From the NCBI RefSeq assembly GCF_050624435.1, contig NW_027459183.1, positions 37,357-101,356 on the forward strand: DNA of 64,000 bases, given 5' to 3'. Every line of letters begins with the position of its first letter. The first letter of the stretch is position 1. Positions 12,837 through 26,249 of this stretch are shown one piece after another. A program made the position numbers and the translations under genes. The DNA comes from Tenrec ecaudatus. Lineage: Eukaryota > Chordata > Mammalia > Afrosoricida > Tenrecidae. The notes under the pieces were generated by a model. That model did no database searches, had not been told where the DNA came from, and saw nothing but the letters and a program-made list of their open reading frames with translations.

Positions 12837-15800
12837 CGGGCATTTGGACTATTAGGGCCCCTAGCGGGGATTTGGAGTGGGCCCTTGGACTATGTAGGTT
12901 AACTAGCGGGCACTTGGATGATCTAGGTTAACTAGCGGGCACTTGAACTATCAAAGTGAACAAGTGAGCCCTTGGACTATGTTGGTTAAGTAGCGGGCCC
13001 TTGGACTATCTGGGTTACCTAGCGGGCACTTGGGCTACATAGGTTACCTAGCGGGCACTTGGACTATGTAGGTTACCTAGTGGGCACTTGGATTATCTAG
13101 GTTAACGAACGGGCACTTGGAATATGCAGGTAACCTAGCGGGCACTTGGACTGTCTAGGTTACCTAGCGGACACTTGGACTTCTAGGTTACCTAGCGGAC
13201 ACTTGGACTGCTAGGTTAACGAACGGGCTCTTGGACTATGTAGGTGGCCTTGCGGGCACTTGGACTATCTAGGTTAGGTAACGGGCACTTGGACTATCTA
13301 GGTTACCTAACGGGCACTTTGACTATCTAGGTTACATAGCGTGCACTTGGACTATGTAGGTTAACTAGCGAGCACTTGGACTCAAGGTTACCTAACGGGC
13401 ACTTGAACTATCTAGGTTACCTAGTGGGCCCTTGGACTATGTAGGTTTCCTAGCAGGCACTTGGACTATCTATTTTAACTAGCGGGCCCTTGGACCATGT
13501 AGATTCACTAGCGGGCACTTGGACTATGTATGTTCCAGAGTGGGCACTTGGACAATGTAGGTTCCCTAGCAGGCACTTGGACTATGTAGGTTACCTAGCG
13601 TGCACTTGGAGAGTCTAGGTTACCTAGCGGGCACTTGGACTTCTAGGTTAACGAACGGGCACTTGGACTATGTATGTTGCATAGCGGGCAATTGGACTAT
13701 CTAGGTTAGGTAAAGGGCACTTGGACTATCTAGGTTTCTTAGCAGGCATTTGGAAGATCTAGGTTAACTAGAGGGCACTTGGACTATCTAGGTTAACTAG
13801 CGTGCACTTGGACTATCTAGATTTCTTAGCGGGTACTTGGACTATGTAGGTTAACTAGTGGGCCCTTGGACCATGTAGATTAACTAGTGGCACTTGGATT
13901 ATCTACGTTAAGTAGCGGGCCCTTGGACTATCTACATGAACTACCGGGCACTTGGACTATGTAGGCTAACTAGGGGGCCCTTGGACTATCTAGGTTGCCT
14001 AGCGGGTACATGAACTATCTAGGTTAACAAGCGGGCACTTGCAGTATCTAGGTTACCTAGCGGGAACTTGGACTATGTAGGTTAACTAGCGGGCACTTGG
14101 ACTATCTAGGTTAACTAGCGTGCACTTGGACTATGTAGGTTCCTTAGCGTGCACTTGGACTATGTAGGTTCCTTAGCGGGCACTTGGACTATCTAGGATG
14201 CCTAGCGGGCACTTGGACGATATAGGTTAACTAGCGTGCCCTTGGAATATCTAGGTTACGTAACGGGCACTTGGTATATAGGTTAACTAGTGGGCACTTG
14301 GACTATCTAGGTTAACTAAAGGACACTTGGACTATCTAGGTTAACTAGTGGGCCCTTGGACTATGTAGGTTAACTAGCGGGAACTTGGACAATCTAGGTT
14401 AACTAGCGGGCACTTGGACGATTTAGGTTAACTAGCGGGCACTTGAACTATCAAAGTCAACAAGTGAGCCCTTGGACTATATTGGTTAACTAGCGGGCCC
14501 TTGGACTAACTGGGTTACCTAGCGGGCACTTGGGCTATATAGGTTACCTAGCGGGCACTTGGACTATGTAGGTTACCTAGTGGGCACTTGGATTATCTAG
14601 GTTAACGAACGGGCACTTGGAATATGCAGCTAACCTAGCGGGCACTTGGACTGTCTAGGTTACCTAGCGGGCACTTGGACTGCTAGGTTAACGAACGGGC
14701 TCTTGGACTATGTAGGTTGCCTAGCGGGCACTTGGACTATCTAGGTTAGGTAACGGGCACTTGGACTATCTAGGTTACCTAACGGGCACTTTGACTATCT
14801 ATGTTAACTAGCGGGCACTTGGACTATGTAGGTTAACTAGCGAGTACTTGGACTCTAGGTTACCTAGCGGGCACTTGAACTATCTAGGTTACCTAGCGGG
14901 CCCTTGGACTATGTAGGTTTCCTAGCAGGCACTTGGACTATCTAGGTTAACGAACGGGCACTTGGACTATGTAGGTAACCTAGCGGGCACTTGGACAGTC
15001 TAGGTTACCTAGTGGGCACTTGGACTATCTAGGTTAACTAACAGGCACTTGGACGATGTAGGTTACCGAGCGGGCACTTGGACTATGTAGGATCCCTATC
15101 GGACATTTGGACTACTTAGGTTACCTAGCGGGCACATGGACTATCTAGGTTAACTAGCGGGCACTTGGACTATCTAGATCAACTAGTAGGCCCTTGTACT
15201 ATGTAGGTTAACTAGCGAGCACTTGGACTATCTAGGTTAACTAGCGGGCACTTGGAATATGTAGGTTAACTAGCGGACACTTGCACTATGTAGGTTACCT
15301 AGCAGGCACTTGGACTATCTAGGTTAACTAGCGGGCACTTAGACTATCTAGGTTAACTAGCGTGCACTTGGACTATGTAGGTTCCTTAGCGGGCACTTGG
15401 ACTATCTAGGTTGCCTAGCGGGCACTTGGACGATATAGGTTAACTAGCGTGCCCTTGGAATATCTAGGTTACGTAACGGGCACTTGGTATATAGTTTAAC
15501 TAGCGGGCACTTGGACTATGTAGGTTACCTAGAGGACACTTGGACTATCTAGGTTAACTAGTGGGCCCTTGGACTATGTAGGTTAACTAGCGGGCACTTG
15601 GACAATCTTGGTTAACTAGCGGGCACTTGGACGATCTAGGTTAACTAGCGGTCACTTGAACTATCAAAGTCAACAAGTGAGCCCTTGGACTATGTAGGTT
15701 AACTAGCGGGCCCTTGGACCCTTTGGGTTACCTAGCGGGCACTTGGACTATGTAGGTTCCCTAGCGGGCCCTTGGACTATGTAAGTTCCCTAACGGGCAC

Positions 15801-17173
15801 TTGGACTATGTGGGTTCCCTAGCGGGCATTTGGAGTATCTAGGTTAACTAGCGAGCACTTGGACTATCTAGATTAACTAGCGGGCATTTGGACTATTAGG
15901 GCCCCTAGTGGGCATTTGGATTATATTGGTTACCTAGTGGGCACTTGGACTATGTAGGTTAACGAACGGGCACTTGGACTATGTAGGTTAAATAGCGGGC
16001 CCTTGAAATATGTAGATTAACTAGCGGCACTTGGACTATCTACATTAACTAGCGGGCTCTTGGACTATGTAGATTCCCTAGCGGGCACGTGGACTATGTA
16101 GGTTCCCTAGCAGGCACTTGGACTCTGTATGTTCCCTTGCGGGCACTTGGACTATGTATGTTCCCTACGGACACTTGAACTATGTAAGGTAACTACTGGG
16201 CACTTTGACTATGTAGGTTAACTAGCGGGCCCTTGGACTATCTAGGTTACCAAGCGGGCACTTGGACTATGTAGGTTAACTACCGGACACTTGCACAATC
16301 TAGGTTACCGAACGGGCATTTGGACTATGTAGGTAACCTAGCGGGCACTTGGAGAGTCTAGGTTACCTAGCGGGCACTTGGACTTCTAGGTTAACGAACG
16401 GGCACTTGGACTATGTATGTTGCATAGCGGGCAATTGGACTATCTAGGTTAGGTAAAGGGCACTTGGACTATCTAGGTTTCTTAGCGGGCATTTGGAAGA
16501 TCTAGGTAAACTAGAGGGCACTTGGACTATCTAGGTTAACTAGCGTGCACTTGGACTATCTAGGTTTCTTAGCTGGTACTTGGACTATGTCGGTTAACTA
16601 GCGGGCCCTTGGACTATGTAGGTTAACTAGTGGCACTTGGACTATCTACGTTAAGTAGCGGTCCCTTGGACTATCTACATGAACTACCGGGCACTTGGAC
16701 TATGTAGGCTAACTAGGGGGCCCTTGGACGATCTAGGTTGCCTAGCGGGTACATGAACTATCTAGGTTAAAAGCGGGCACTTGCAGTATCTAGGTTACCT
16801 AGCGGGAACTTGGTCTATGTAGGTTAACTAGCGGGCACTTGGACTATCTAGGTTAACTAGCGTGCACTTGGACTATGTAGGTTCCTTAGCGGGCACTTGG
16901 ACTATCTAGGTTGCCTTGCAGGCACTTGGACGATATAGGTTAACTAGCGTGCCCTTGGAATATCTAGGTTACGTAACGGGCACTTGGTATATAGGTTAAC
17001 TAGTGGGCACTTGGACTATGTAGGTTAACTAAAGGACACTTGGACTATCTAGGTTAACTAGTGGCCCCTTGGACTATGTAGGTTAACTAGCGGGCACTTG
17101 GACAATCGAGGTTAACTAGCGGGCACTTGGACGATCTAGGTTAACTAGCGGTCACTTGAACTATCAAAGTGAA
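12837..17173 (+). repeat. Family I block with ~2.7 kb period
   Basis: The CAAGTGAG marker falls at 12961, 14461, 15674 and 17174, spacings 1,500, 1,213 and 1,500; the 2,713-base period therefore covers about 1.6 copies. A second marker, TATGTTGCATAG at 13673 and 16416, gives about 2,743, one monomer more. The first ~630 bases duplicate the window start, and 14940-16080 duplicates about 630-1772. Other family I marks are monomers shortened to 27 bases with GGTATATAGG and to 28 bases with GGACTTCTAGG or GGACTGCTAGG. Copies here are visibly more diverged than those of the 3,688-base HOR. Confidence 0.8.
12865..12877 (+). repeat. Truncated 13-bp monomer, junction copy 5
   Basis: Same truncated monomer just after HOR copy 3, at the position equivalent to 29-41. 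It carries the same GGGGATTTGGAG variant as 29-41, unlike the copies inside the HOR, which read GGGCATTTGGAG. Confidence 0.9.
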
Positions 17174-18065
17174 CAAGTGAGCCCTTGGAATTTGTTGGTT
17201 AACTAGCGGGCCCTTGGACTATCTGGGTTACCTAGCGGGCACTTGGGCTATATAGGTTACCTAGCGGGCACTTGGACTATGTAGGTTAACTAGTGGGCAC
17301 TTTGATTATCTAGGTTAACAAACGGGCACTTGGAATATGCAGGTAACCTAGCGGGCACTTGGACTGTCTAGGTTACCTAGCGGGCACTTGGACTTCTAGG
17401 TTAAAGAACGGGCTCTTGGACTATGTAGGTTGCCTTGCGGGCACTTGGACTATCTAGGTTAGGTAACGGGCACTTGGACTTTCTAGGTTACCTAACGGGC
17501 ACTTTGACTATCTAGGTTACATAGTGTGCACTTGGACTATGTAGGTTAACTAGCGAGTACTTGGACTCTAGGTTACCTAGCGGGCACTTGAACTATCTAG
17601 GTTACCTAGCGGGCCCTTGGACTATGTAGGTTTCCTAGCAGGCACTTGGACGATCTAGGTTAGCGAACGGGCACTTGGACTATGTAGGTAACCTAGCGGG
17701 CACTTGGACAGTCTAGGTTACCTAGTGGGCACTTGACTATCTAGGTTAACTAACAGGCACTTGGACTATGTAGGTTCCTTAGCGAGCACTTGGACTATCT
17801 AGGTTGCCTAGCGGGCACTTGGACGATATAGGTTAACTACCGTGCCCTTGGAATATCTAGGTTACGTAACGGGCACTTGGTATATAGGTTAACTAGCGGG
17901 CACTTGGACTATGTAGTTTAACTAAAGGACACTTGGACTATCTAGGTTAACTAGTGGGCCATTGGACTATGTAGGATAAGTAGCGGGCACTTGGACAATC
18001 TAGGTTAACTAGCGGGCACTTGGACGATCTAGGTTAACTAGCGGGCCTTGAACTATCAAAGTGCA
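17174..18065 (+). repeat. Short family I segment (892 bp marker spacing)
   Basis: The spacing between CAAGTGAG markers at 17174 and 18066 is only 892 bases, against about 1.5 kb on either side. The segment therefore looks like a copy of the ~1.5 kb unit that lost roughly 21-22 monomers. It ends with the GTGCACAAGTGAG variant at about 18061. Confidence 0.7.
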
Positions 18066-19595
18066 CAAGTGAGCCCTTGGACTATGTTGGTTAACTAGCG
18101 GGCCCTTGGACTATCTGGGTTACCTAGTGGGCACTTGGGCTATATAGGTTACCTAGCGGGCACTTGGACTATGTAGGTTACCTAGTGGGCACTTGGATTA
18201 TCTAGGTTAACGAACGGGCACTTGGAATATGCAGCTAACCTAGCGGGCACTTGGACTGTCTAGGTTACCTAGCGGGCACTTGGACTGCTAGGTTAAAGAA
18301 GGGGCTCTTGGACTATGTAGGTTGCCTAGCGGGCACTTGGACTATATAGGTTAGGTAACGGGCACTTGGACTATCTAGGTTACCTAACGGGCACTTTAAA
18401 TATCTAGGTTACATAGCGTGCACTTGGACTATGTAGGTTAACTAGCGAGTACTTGGACTCTAGGTTACCTAGCGGGCACTTGAACTATCTAGGTTACCTA
18501 GCGGGCCCTTGGACTATGTAGGTTTCCTAGCAGGCACTTGGACTATCTAGGTTAACGAACGGGCACTTGGACTATGTAGGTAACCTAGCGGGCACTTGGA
18601 CAGTCTAGGTTACCTAGCGGGCACATGGACTATCTAGGTTAACTAACAGGCACTTGGACGATGTAGGTTACCTAGCGGGCACTTGGACTATGTAGGATCC
18701 CTATGGGACATTTGGACTACTTAGGTTACCTAGCGGGCACTTGGACTATGTAGGTTAACTAGTGGGCACTTGGACTATCTAGGTCAACTAGTGGGCCCTT
18801 GTACTATGTAGGTTAACTAGCGAGCACTTGGACTATCTATGTTAACTAGAGGACCGTGTACTATGTAGGTTAACTAGCGGGCCCTTGGACTATGTAGGTT
18901 TACTAGCGGGCACTTGGACGATCTAGGTTAACTAGAGGGTTTTGGACTATCTAGGTTAACTAGCGGGCACTTGGATGATCATTGTTAACTAGCGGGCACT
19001 TGGACAATCTAGCTTAGCTAACGGACACATGGACTAAGTACGTCCCCTAGTGGGCACTTGGACTATCTAGGTTAACTAACGGGCACTAGGACTATCTAGG
19101 TTAACTAGCGGGCACTTGGACTATGAAGGTTCCCTAGCGGGCACTTGGACTATGTAGGTCAACTAGCGGGCACTTGGACTATCTAGGTTAGCTAACTGGC
19201 ACGTGGACTATGTAGGTTAACTAGCGGACACTTGCACGATCCAGGTTAACTAGCGAGCTCTTGCACTATGTAGGTTAACTAGCAGGCCCATTGACTATGT
19301 AGGTTAACTAGCGGGAACTTGGACTACCTAGGTTAACTAGCGGGCACTTGGACGATATAGGTTAACTAGCGTGCCTTTGAAATATCTAGGTTACGTAACG
19401 GGCACTTGGTATATAGGTTAACTAGTGGGTACTTGGACTATGTAGGTTAACTAAAGAACACTTGGACTATCTAGGTTAACTAGTGGGCCATTGGACTATG
19501 TAGGATAAGTAGCGGGCACTTGGACAATCTAGGTTAAATAGCGGGCACTTGGACGATCTAGGTTAACTAGCGGGCACTTGAACTATCAAAGTGAA
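18066..19595 (+). repeat. ~1.53 kb HOR, copy 1
   Basis: Defined by the CAAGTGAG marker at 18066 and 19596 (1,530 bases). GATCCCTAT at 18696 has its partner at 20225 (1,529 bases). It contains the family I order ending in CACATGGACTAAGTACGTCC near 19030. Confidence 0.8.
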
Positions 19596-21239
19596 CAAGT
19601 GAGCCCTTGGACTATGTTGGTTAACTAGCGGGCCCTTGGACTATCTGGGTTACCTAGCGGGCACTTGGGCTATATAGGTTACCTAGCGGGCACTTGGACT
19701 ATGTAGGTTACCTAGTGGGCACTTGGATTATCTAGGTTAACAAACGGGCACTTGGAATATGCAGCTAACCTAGCGGGCACTTGGACTGTCTAGGTTACCT
19801 TGCGGGCACTTGGACTGCTAGGTTAACGAACGGGCTCTTGGACTATGTAGGTTGCCTAGCGGCACTTGGACTATCTAGGTTAGGTAACGGGCCCTTGGAC
19901 TATCTAGGTTACCTAACGGGCACTTTGACTATCTAGGTTACATAGCGTGCACTTGGACTATGTAGGTTAACTAGCAAGTACTTGGACTCTAGGTTACCTA
20001 GCGGGCACTTGAACTATCTAGGTTACCTAGCGGGCCCTTGGACTATGTAGGTTTCCTAACAGGCACTTGGACTATCTAGGTTAACGAAAGGGCACTTGGA
20101 CTATGTAGGTAACCTAGCGGGCACTTGGACAGTCTAGGTTACCTAGCGGGCACTTGGACTATCTAGGTTAACTAACAGGCACTTGGACGATGTAGGTTAC
20201 CTAGCGGGCACTTGGACTATGTAGGATCCCTATGGGACATTTGGACAACTTAGGTTACCTAGCGGGCACTTGGACTATGTAGGTTAACTAGCGGACACTT
20301 GGACTATCTAGGTCAACTAGTGGGCCCTTGTACTATGTAGGTTAACTAGCGAGCACTTGGACTATCTATGTTAACTAGAGGACCGTGGACTATGTAGGTT
20401 AACTAGCGGGCCCTTGGACTATGTAGGTTTACTAGCGGGCATTGGACGATCTAGGTTAACTAGCGGACCTTGGACTATGTAGGTTAACTAGCGGGCCCTT
20501 GGACTATGTAGGTTTACTAGCGGGCACTTGGACGATCTAGGTTAACTAGAGGGCTTTTGGACTATCTAGGTTAACTAGGGGGCATTTGGATGATCTTTGT
20601 TAACTAGCGGGCACTTGGACTATCTAGCTTAGCTAAAGGACACATGGACTAAGTACGTCCCCTAGTGGGCACTTGGACTATCTAGGTTAACTAACGGGCA
20701 CTAGGACTATCTAGGTTAACTAGCGGGCACTTGGACTATCTAGGTTACCTAGCTGGCACTTGGACTATGAAGGTTACCTAGCGGGCACTTGGACTATGTA
20801 GGTCAACTAGCGGGCACTTGGACTATCTAGGTTAGCTAACTGGCACGTGGACTATGTAGGTTAACTAGCGGACACTTGCACGATCCAGGTTAACTAGCGA
20901 GCTCTTGCACTATGTAGGTTAACTAGCAGGCCCATTGACTATGTAGGTTAACTAGTGGGCACTTGGACTATCTAGGTTAACTAGCGGGCACTTGGACGAT
21001 ATAGGTTAACTAGCGTGCCCTTGAAATATCTAGGTTACGTAACGGGCACTTGGTATATAGGTTAACTAGTGGGCACTTGGACTATGTAGGTTAACTAAAG
21101 GACACTTGGACTATCTAGGTTAACTAGTGGGCCCTTGGACTATGTATGTTAAGTAGCGGGCACTTGGACAATCTAGGTTAACTTGCGGGCACTTGGACGA
21201 TCTAGGTTAACTAGCGGGCACTTGAACTATCAAAGTGAA
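19596..21239 (+). repeat. ~1.64 kb HOR, copy 2
   Basis: The same unit, 1,644 bases between CAAGTGAG markers. GATCCCTAT at 20225 to 21841 is 1,616 bases. Its extra length over copy 1 is a few monomers; near 20390-20530 a short run containing GCGGACCTTGG or GAGGACCGTGG is present twice in succession, which looks like a local duplication. Confidence 0.75.
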
Positions 21240-22450
21240 CAAGTGAGCCCTTGGACTATGTTGGTTAACTAGCGGGCCCTTGGACTATCTGGCTTACCTA
21301 GCGGGCACTTGGGCTATATAGGTTACCTAGCGGGCACTTGGACTATGTAGGTTACCTAGTGGGCACTTGGATTATCTAGGTTAACGAACGGGCACTTGGA
21401 ATATGCAGGTAACCTAGCGGGCACTTGGACTGTCTAGGTTACCTAGCGGGCACTTGGACTGCTAGGTTAACGAACGGGCTCTTGGACTATGTAGGTTGCC
21501 TAGCGGGCACTTGGACTATCTAGGTTAGGTAACGGGCACTTGGACTATCTAGATTACCTAACGGGCACTTTGACTATCTAGGTTACATAGCGTGCACTTG
21601 GACTATATAGGTTAACTAGCGAGTACTTGGACTCTAGGTTACCTAGCGGGCCCTTGGACTATGTAGGTTTCCTAGCAGGCACTTGGACTATCTAGGTTAA
21701 CGAACGGGCACTTGGACTATGTAGGTAACCTAGCGGGCACTTGGACAGTCTAGGTTACCTAGCGGGCAGTTGGACTATCTAGGTTAACTAACAGGCACTT
21801 GGACGATGTAGGTTACGTAGCGGGCACTTGGACTATGTAGGATCCCTATGGGACATTTGGACTACTTAGGTTACCTAGCGGGCACTTGGACTAGGTAGGT
21901 TAACTAGCGGGCACTTGGACTATCTAGGTCAACTAGTGGGCCCTTGTACTATGTAGGTTAACTAGCGAGCACTTGGACTATCTATGTTAACTAGCGGACC
22001 TTGGACTATGTAGGTTAACTAGCGGGCCCTTGGACTACGTAGGTTTACTAGCGGGCACTTGGACGATCTAGGTTAACTAGAGGGCACTTGGACTATCTAG
22101 GTTAACTAGCGGGCATTTGGATGATCATTGTTAACTAGCGGGCACTTGGACTATCTAGCTTAGCTAACGGACACATGGACTAAGTACGTCCCCTAGTGGG
22201 CACTTGGACTATCTAGGTTAACTAACGGGCACTAGGACTATCTAGGTTAACTAGCGGGCACTTGGACTATCTAGGTTACCTAGCTGGCACTTGGACTATG
22301 AAGGTTCCCTAGCGGGCACTTGGACTATGTAGGTCAACTAGCGGGCACTTGGACTATCTAGGTTAGCTAACTGGCACGTGGACTATGTAGGTTAACTAGC
22401 GGACACTTACACGATCCTGGTTAACTAGCGGGCTCTTGCACTATGTAGGT
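21240..22450 (+). repeat. ~1.5-1.6 kb HOR, copy 3, leading into family II
   Basis: Third copy by the CAAGTGAG marker at 21240 and GATCCCTAT at 21841. Its right end is approximate: from about 22450 the order turns into family II (CTACCTTACC near 22735, TATGGGGCACGTGG near 22861). This I-to-II order is the same as that inside each of the repeats at 53281-64000. Confidence 0.7.
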
Positions 22451-22879
22451 TAAGTAGTGGGCCCATTGACTATGTAGGTTAACTAGCAGGCACTTGGACG
22501 ATCTAGGTTAACTAGCGGTCACTTGGACGATATAGGTTAACTAGCGGGCACTTGAATTATCTAGGTTAGCTAGCGGGCTCTTACACTATGTAGGTTAACT
22601 AGCGGGCACTTGGACTATGTAGGTTAGCTAGCGGGCACTTGGACTATCTAGGTTACGTAGCGGGCACTTGGACTATCTAGGTTACGTAGCGGGCACTTGG
22701 ACTATGTACTTTCCCTAGCAGGGACTTGGACTATCTACCTTACCTAGCGGGCACTTGGACTATGTACGTTAACTAGCGGGCACTTGGACTATATACGTTT
22801 CCTAGCGGGTACTTGGACTATCTATGTTAACTAGCGGGCACTTGGACTATGTAGGTTCCCTATGGGGCACGTGGACTAG
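22450..22879 (+). repeat. Transition segment into the 3,528-bp HOR
   Basis: Family II monomers with TTAGCTAGCGGGC, CTACCTTACC and TATGGGGCACGTGGACTAGG, in an order also seen near 54190-54500 and 57540-57860. It lies just before the first detectable copy of the compound HOR and has no duplicate immediately beside it. Confidence 0.6.
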
Positions 22880-24023
22880 GTAGGTTCCCTAGCGGGTACT
22901 TGGTCTATCTAGGTTAACTAGCGGTCACTTGGACTATCTAGGTTAACTAGCGAGCACCTGACTATCTAGGTTAACTAGCGGGCATTTGGACTATTAGGGC
23001 CCCTAGCGGGCATTTGGACTATATTGGTTACCTAGCGGGCACTTGGACTATGTAGGTTAACGAACGGGCACTTGGAATATGCAGGTAACCTAGCGGGCAC
23101 TTGGACTGTCTAGGTTCCCTATCGGGCACTTGGACTATGTAGGTTAACTAGCGGGCATTTGGACTATGTAGGTTCCCTAGCGGGCACTTGGATTATATAG
23201 GTTCCCTATCGGGCACTTGGACTATGTAGGTTAACTAGCGGGCATTTGGACTATGTAGGTTACCTAGCGGGCACTTGTACTATGTAGGTTGCCCATCGGG
23301 CACTTGGAGTATGTAGGTTAACTAGGGGACACTAGGACAATGTAGGTTACCTAGCGGACCCTTGGACTATCTAGGTTACTTAGGGGGAACCTGGACTATG
23401 TAGGTTAACTAGTGGGCACTTGGACTATCTAGGTTCCCTAGCGGGCACTTGGACTATGAATGTTCCCTACGGACACTTGAACTATGTATGTTAACTAGCG
23501 GGCCCTCGGACTACTTAGGTTAAGTAGCGGACACTTGCACTATGTACGTTACCTAGCGGGCACTTGGACTATCTAGGTTACCTAACGGGCACTTGGACTA
23601 TGTAGGTTCCCTAGCGGGCACTTGGATTATATAGGTTCCCTATCGGGCACTTGGACTATGTAGGTTAACTAGCGGGCATTTGGACTATGTAGGTTACCTA
23701 GCGGGCACTTGTACTATGTAGGTTGCCCATCGGGCACTTGGAGAATGTAGGTTAACTAGGGGACACTAGGACAATGTAGGTTACCTAGCGGACCCTTGGA
23801 CTATCTAGGTTACTTAGGGGGAACCTGGACTATGTAGGTTAACTAGTGGGCACTTGGACTATCTAGGTTACCTAGCAGGCACTTGGACTATGTAGGTTAA
23901 CTAGCGGGCACTTGGACTATCTACGTTACCTAGCGGGCACTTGGACTATGTACGTTCCCTAGCGGGCACTTGGACTATCTACGTTACCTAGTGGGCACTT
24001 GGACTATGTACATTACCTAGCGG
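22880..24023 (+). repeat. 1,302-bp HOR part (B), first copy, one monomer short
   Basis: Matches about 26379-27551 at a shift of 3,499 bases (GCGGTCACTTGG near 22921 pairs with 26420; GCATTTGG at 22982 pairs with 26481). It lacks one monomer present in the second copy near 26990, which explains 3,499 instead of 3,528. It contains an internal tandem duplication: TTGCCCATCGGG recurs after 434 bases (23291 and 23725, counted at GCCCATC). Confidence 0.75.
23140..24000 (+). repeat. Internal 434-bp duplication within part B
   Basis: The order GGATTATATAGG, GTACTATGTAGG, GCCCATCGGG, CACTAGGACAATG occurs twice in a row, with GCCCATC at 23291 and 23725. The distance is 15 monomers less one base. The second B copy has the same doublet at 463 bases, one monomer longer. 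Confidence 0.75.
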
Positions 24024-26249
24024 GCAGTTGGACTATGTACGTTTCCTAGCGGGTACTTGGACTAGATAGGTTCCCTAGCGGGTACTTGGTCTATCTAGGT
24101 TAACTAGCGGGCACTTGGACTATGTACGTTTCCTAGCGGGTACTTGGACTAGATAGGTTCCCTAGCGGGTACTTGGTCTATCTAGGTTAACTAGCGGGCA
24201 CTTGGACTATCTAGGTTAACTAGCGAGCACCTGACTATCTAGGTTAACTAGCGGGCATTTGGACTATTAGGGCCCCTAGCGGGCATTTGGACTATATTGG
24301 TTACCTAGCGGGCACTTGGACTATGTAGGTTAACGAACGGGCACTTGGAATATGCAGGTAACCTAGCGGGCACTTGGACTGTCTAGGTTCCCTATCGGGC
24401 ACTTGGACTATGTAGGTTAACTAGCGGGCATTTGGACTATGTAGGTTTACCAGCGGACACTTGGACGATATAGGTTAACTAGAGGGCACTTGGACTATCT
24501 AGGATAACTAGTGGGCACTTGGATGATCATTGTTAACTAGCGGGCACTTGGACAATCTAGGTTAGCTAACGGACACATGTACTAAGTATGTACCCTAGTG
24601 GGCACTTGGACTATGTAGGTCAACTAGCGGGCCCTTGGACTATCTAGGTTAGCTAACTGGCACGTGGACTATGTAGGTTAACTAGCGGACACTTGAACGA
24701 TCTAGGTTAACTAGCGGGCTCTTGCGCTATGTAGGTTAACTAGCGGGCCCATTGACTATGTAGGTTAACTAGAGGGCACTTGGACGATCTAGGTTATCTA
24801 GCGGGCACTTGGACGATATAGGTTAACTATCGGGCACTTGGACGATCTAAGTTACCTAGGGGGAACTTTGACTATGTAGGTTAACTAGTGGGCACATGGA
24901 CTATCTAGGTTACCTAACAGGCACTTGGACTATGTAGGTTAACTAGCGGGCACTTGGACTATCTAGGTTACGTAGCGGGCACTTGGAATATGTACGCTCC
25001 CTAGCAGGCACTTGGACTATCTACCTTACCTAGCGGGCACTTGGACTATGTACGTTAACTAGCGGGCACTTGGACTATGTACATTTCCTAGCGGGTACTT
25101 GGACTATCTATGTTAACTAGCGGGCACTTGACTATGTAGGTTCCCTATGGGGCACGTGGACTAGGTAGGTTCCCTAGCGGGTACTTGGTCTATCTAGGTT
25201 AACTAGCGGGCACTTGGACTATCTAGGTTAACTAGTGAGCACTTGGACTATCTAGGATAACTAGCGGGCATGGGACTATGTAGGTTAACTACTGGGGACT
25301 TGGACTATCTAGGTTAACTAGCGGGCCCTTGGACGATGTAGGTTAACTAGCGGGCCCTTGGACGATCTAGGTTAACTAGCGGGTATTTGGACTATGTAGG
25401 TTAACTAACGGGCCCTTGGACTATGTAGATTAACTAGAGGCACTTGGACTATCTACGTTAACTAGCGGGCCCTTGGACTATGTAGATTCCCAAGCGGGCA
25501 CTTGGACTATGTAGATTAACAAGCAGCACTTGGACTATCTACATTAAACAGCGGGCCTTTGGACTATGTAGATTCCCTAGCGGGCACTTGGACTACATAG
25601 GTTCCCTAGCTTGCACTTGGACTATGTAGGTTCCCTAGCGGGCACTTGGACTATGAATGTTCCCTATGGACACTTGAACTATGTAAGTTAACTACCGGGC
25701 ACTTGGACTATGTATGTTAACTAGCGGGCCCTTGGACTACTTAGGTTAACTAGTGGACACTTGCACTATGTAGGTTACCTAGCGGGCACTTGGACTATCT
25801 AGGTTACCTAAGGGGCACTTGGACTATGTAGGTTCCCTAGCGGGCACTTGAATTATATAGGTTCCCTATCGGGAACTAGGACTATGTAGGTTAACTAGCG
25901 GGCATTTGGACTATGTAGGTTACCTAGCGGGCACTTGTACTATGTTGGTTGCCTATCGGGCACTTGGAGAATGTAGGTTAACTAGGGGACACTAGGACAA
26001 TGTAGGTTACCTAGCGGACCCTTGGACTATCTAGGTTACTTAGGGGGAACCTGGACTATGTAGGTTAACTAGTGGGCACTTGGACTATCTAGGTTACCTA
26101 GCAGGCACTTGGACTATGTAGGTTAACTAGCGGGCACTTGGACTATCTACGTTACCTAGCGGGCACTTGGACTATGTACGTTCCCTAGCGAGCACTTGGA
26201 CTATCTACGTTACCTAGTGCGCACTTGGACTATGTACATTACCTAGCGG
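24024..26249 (+). repeat. 2,226-bp HOR part (A), copy 1
   Basis: Bounded by the rare GGGCAGTTGG monomer, with GCAG at 24024 and 26250. It begins with a three-monomer local duplication of GTACGTTTCC (24041 and 24128, 87 bases apart). It contains GTACTAAGTATGTACCC near 24580, found again 3,528 and 5,754 bases downstream. Confidence 0.85.
24041..24214 (+). repeat. 87-bp (three-monomer) local duplication
   Basis: The monomer trio GTACGTTTCC / ACTAGATAGG / TTGGTCTATC is repeated once, exactly 87 bases apart. The same doublet is found at 26267, near 27569 and near 29795, so it predates amplification of the compound HOR. Confidence 0.8.
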
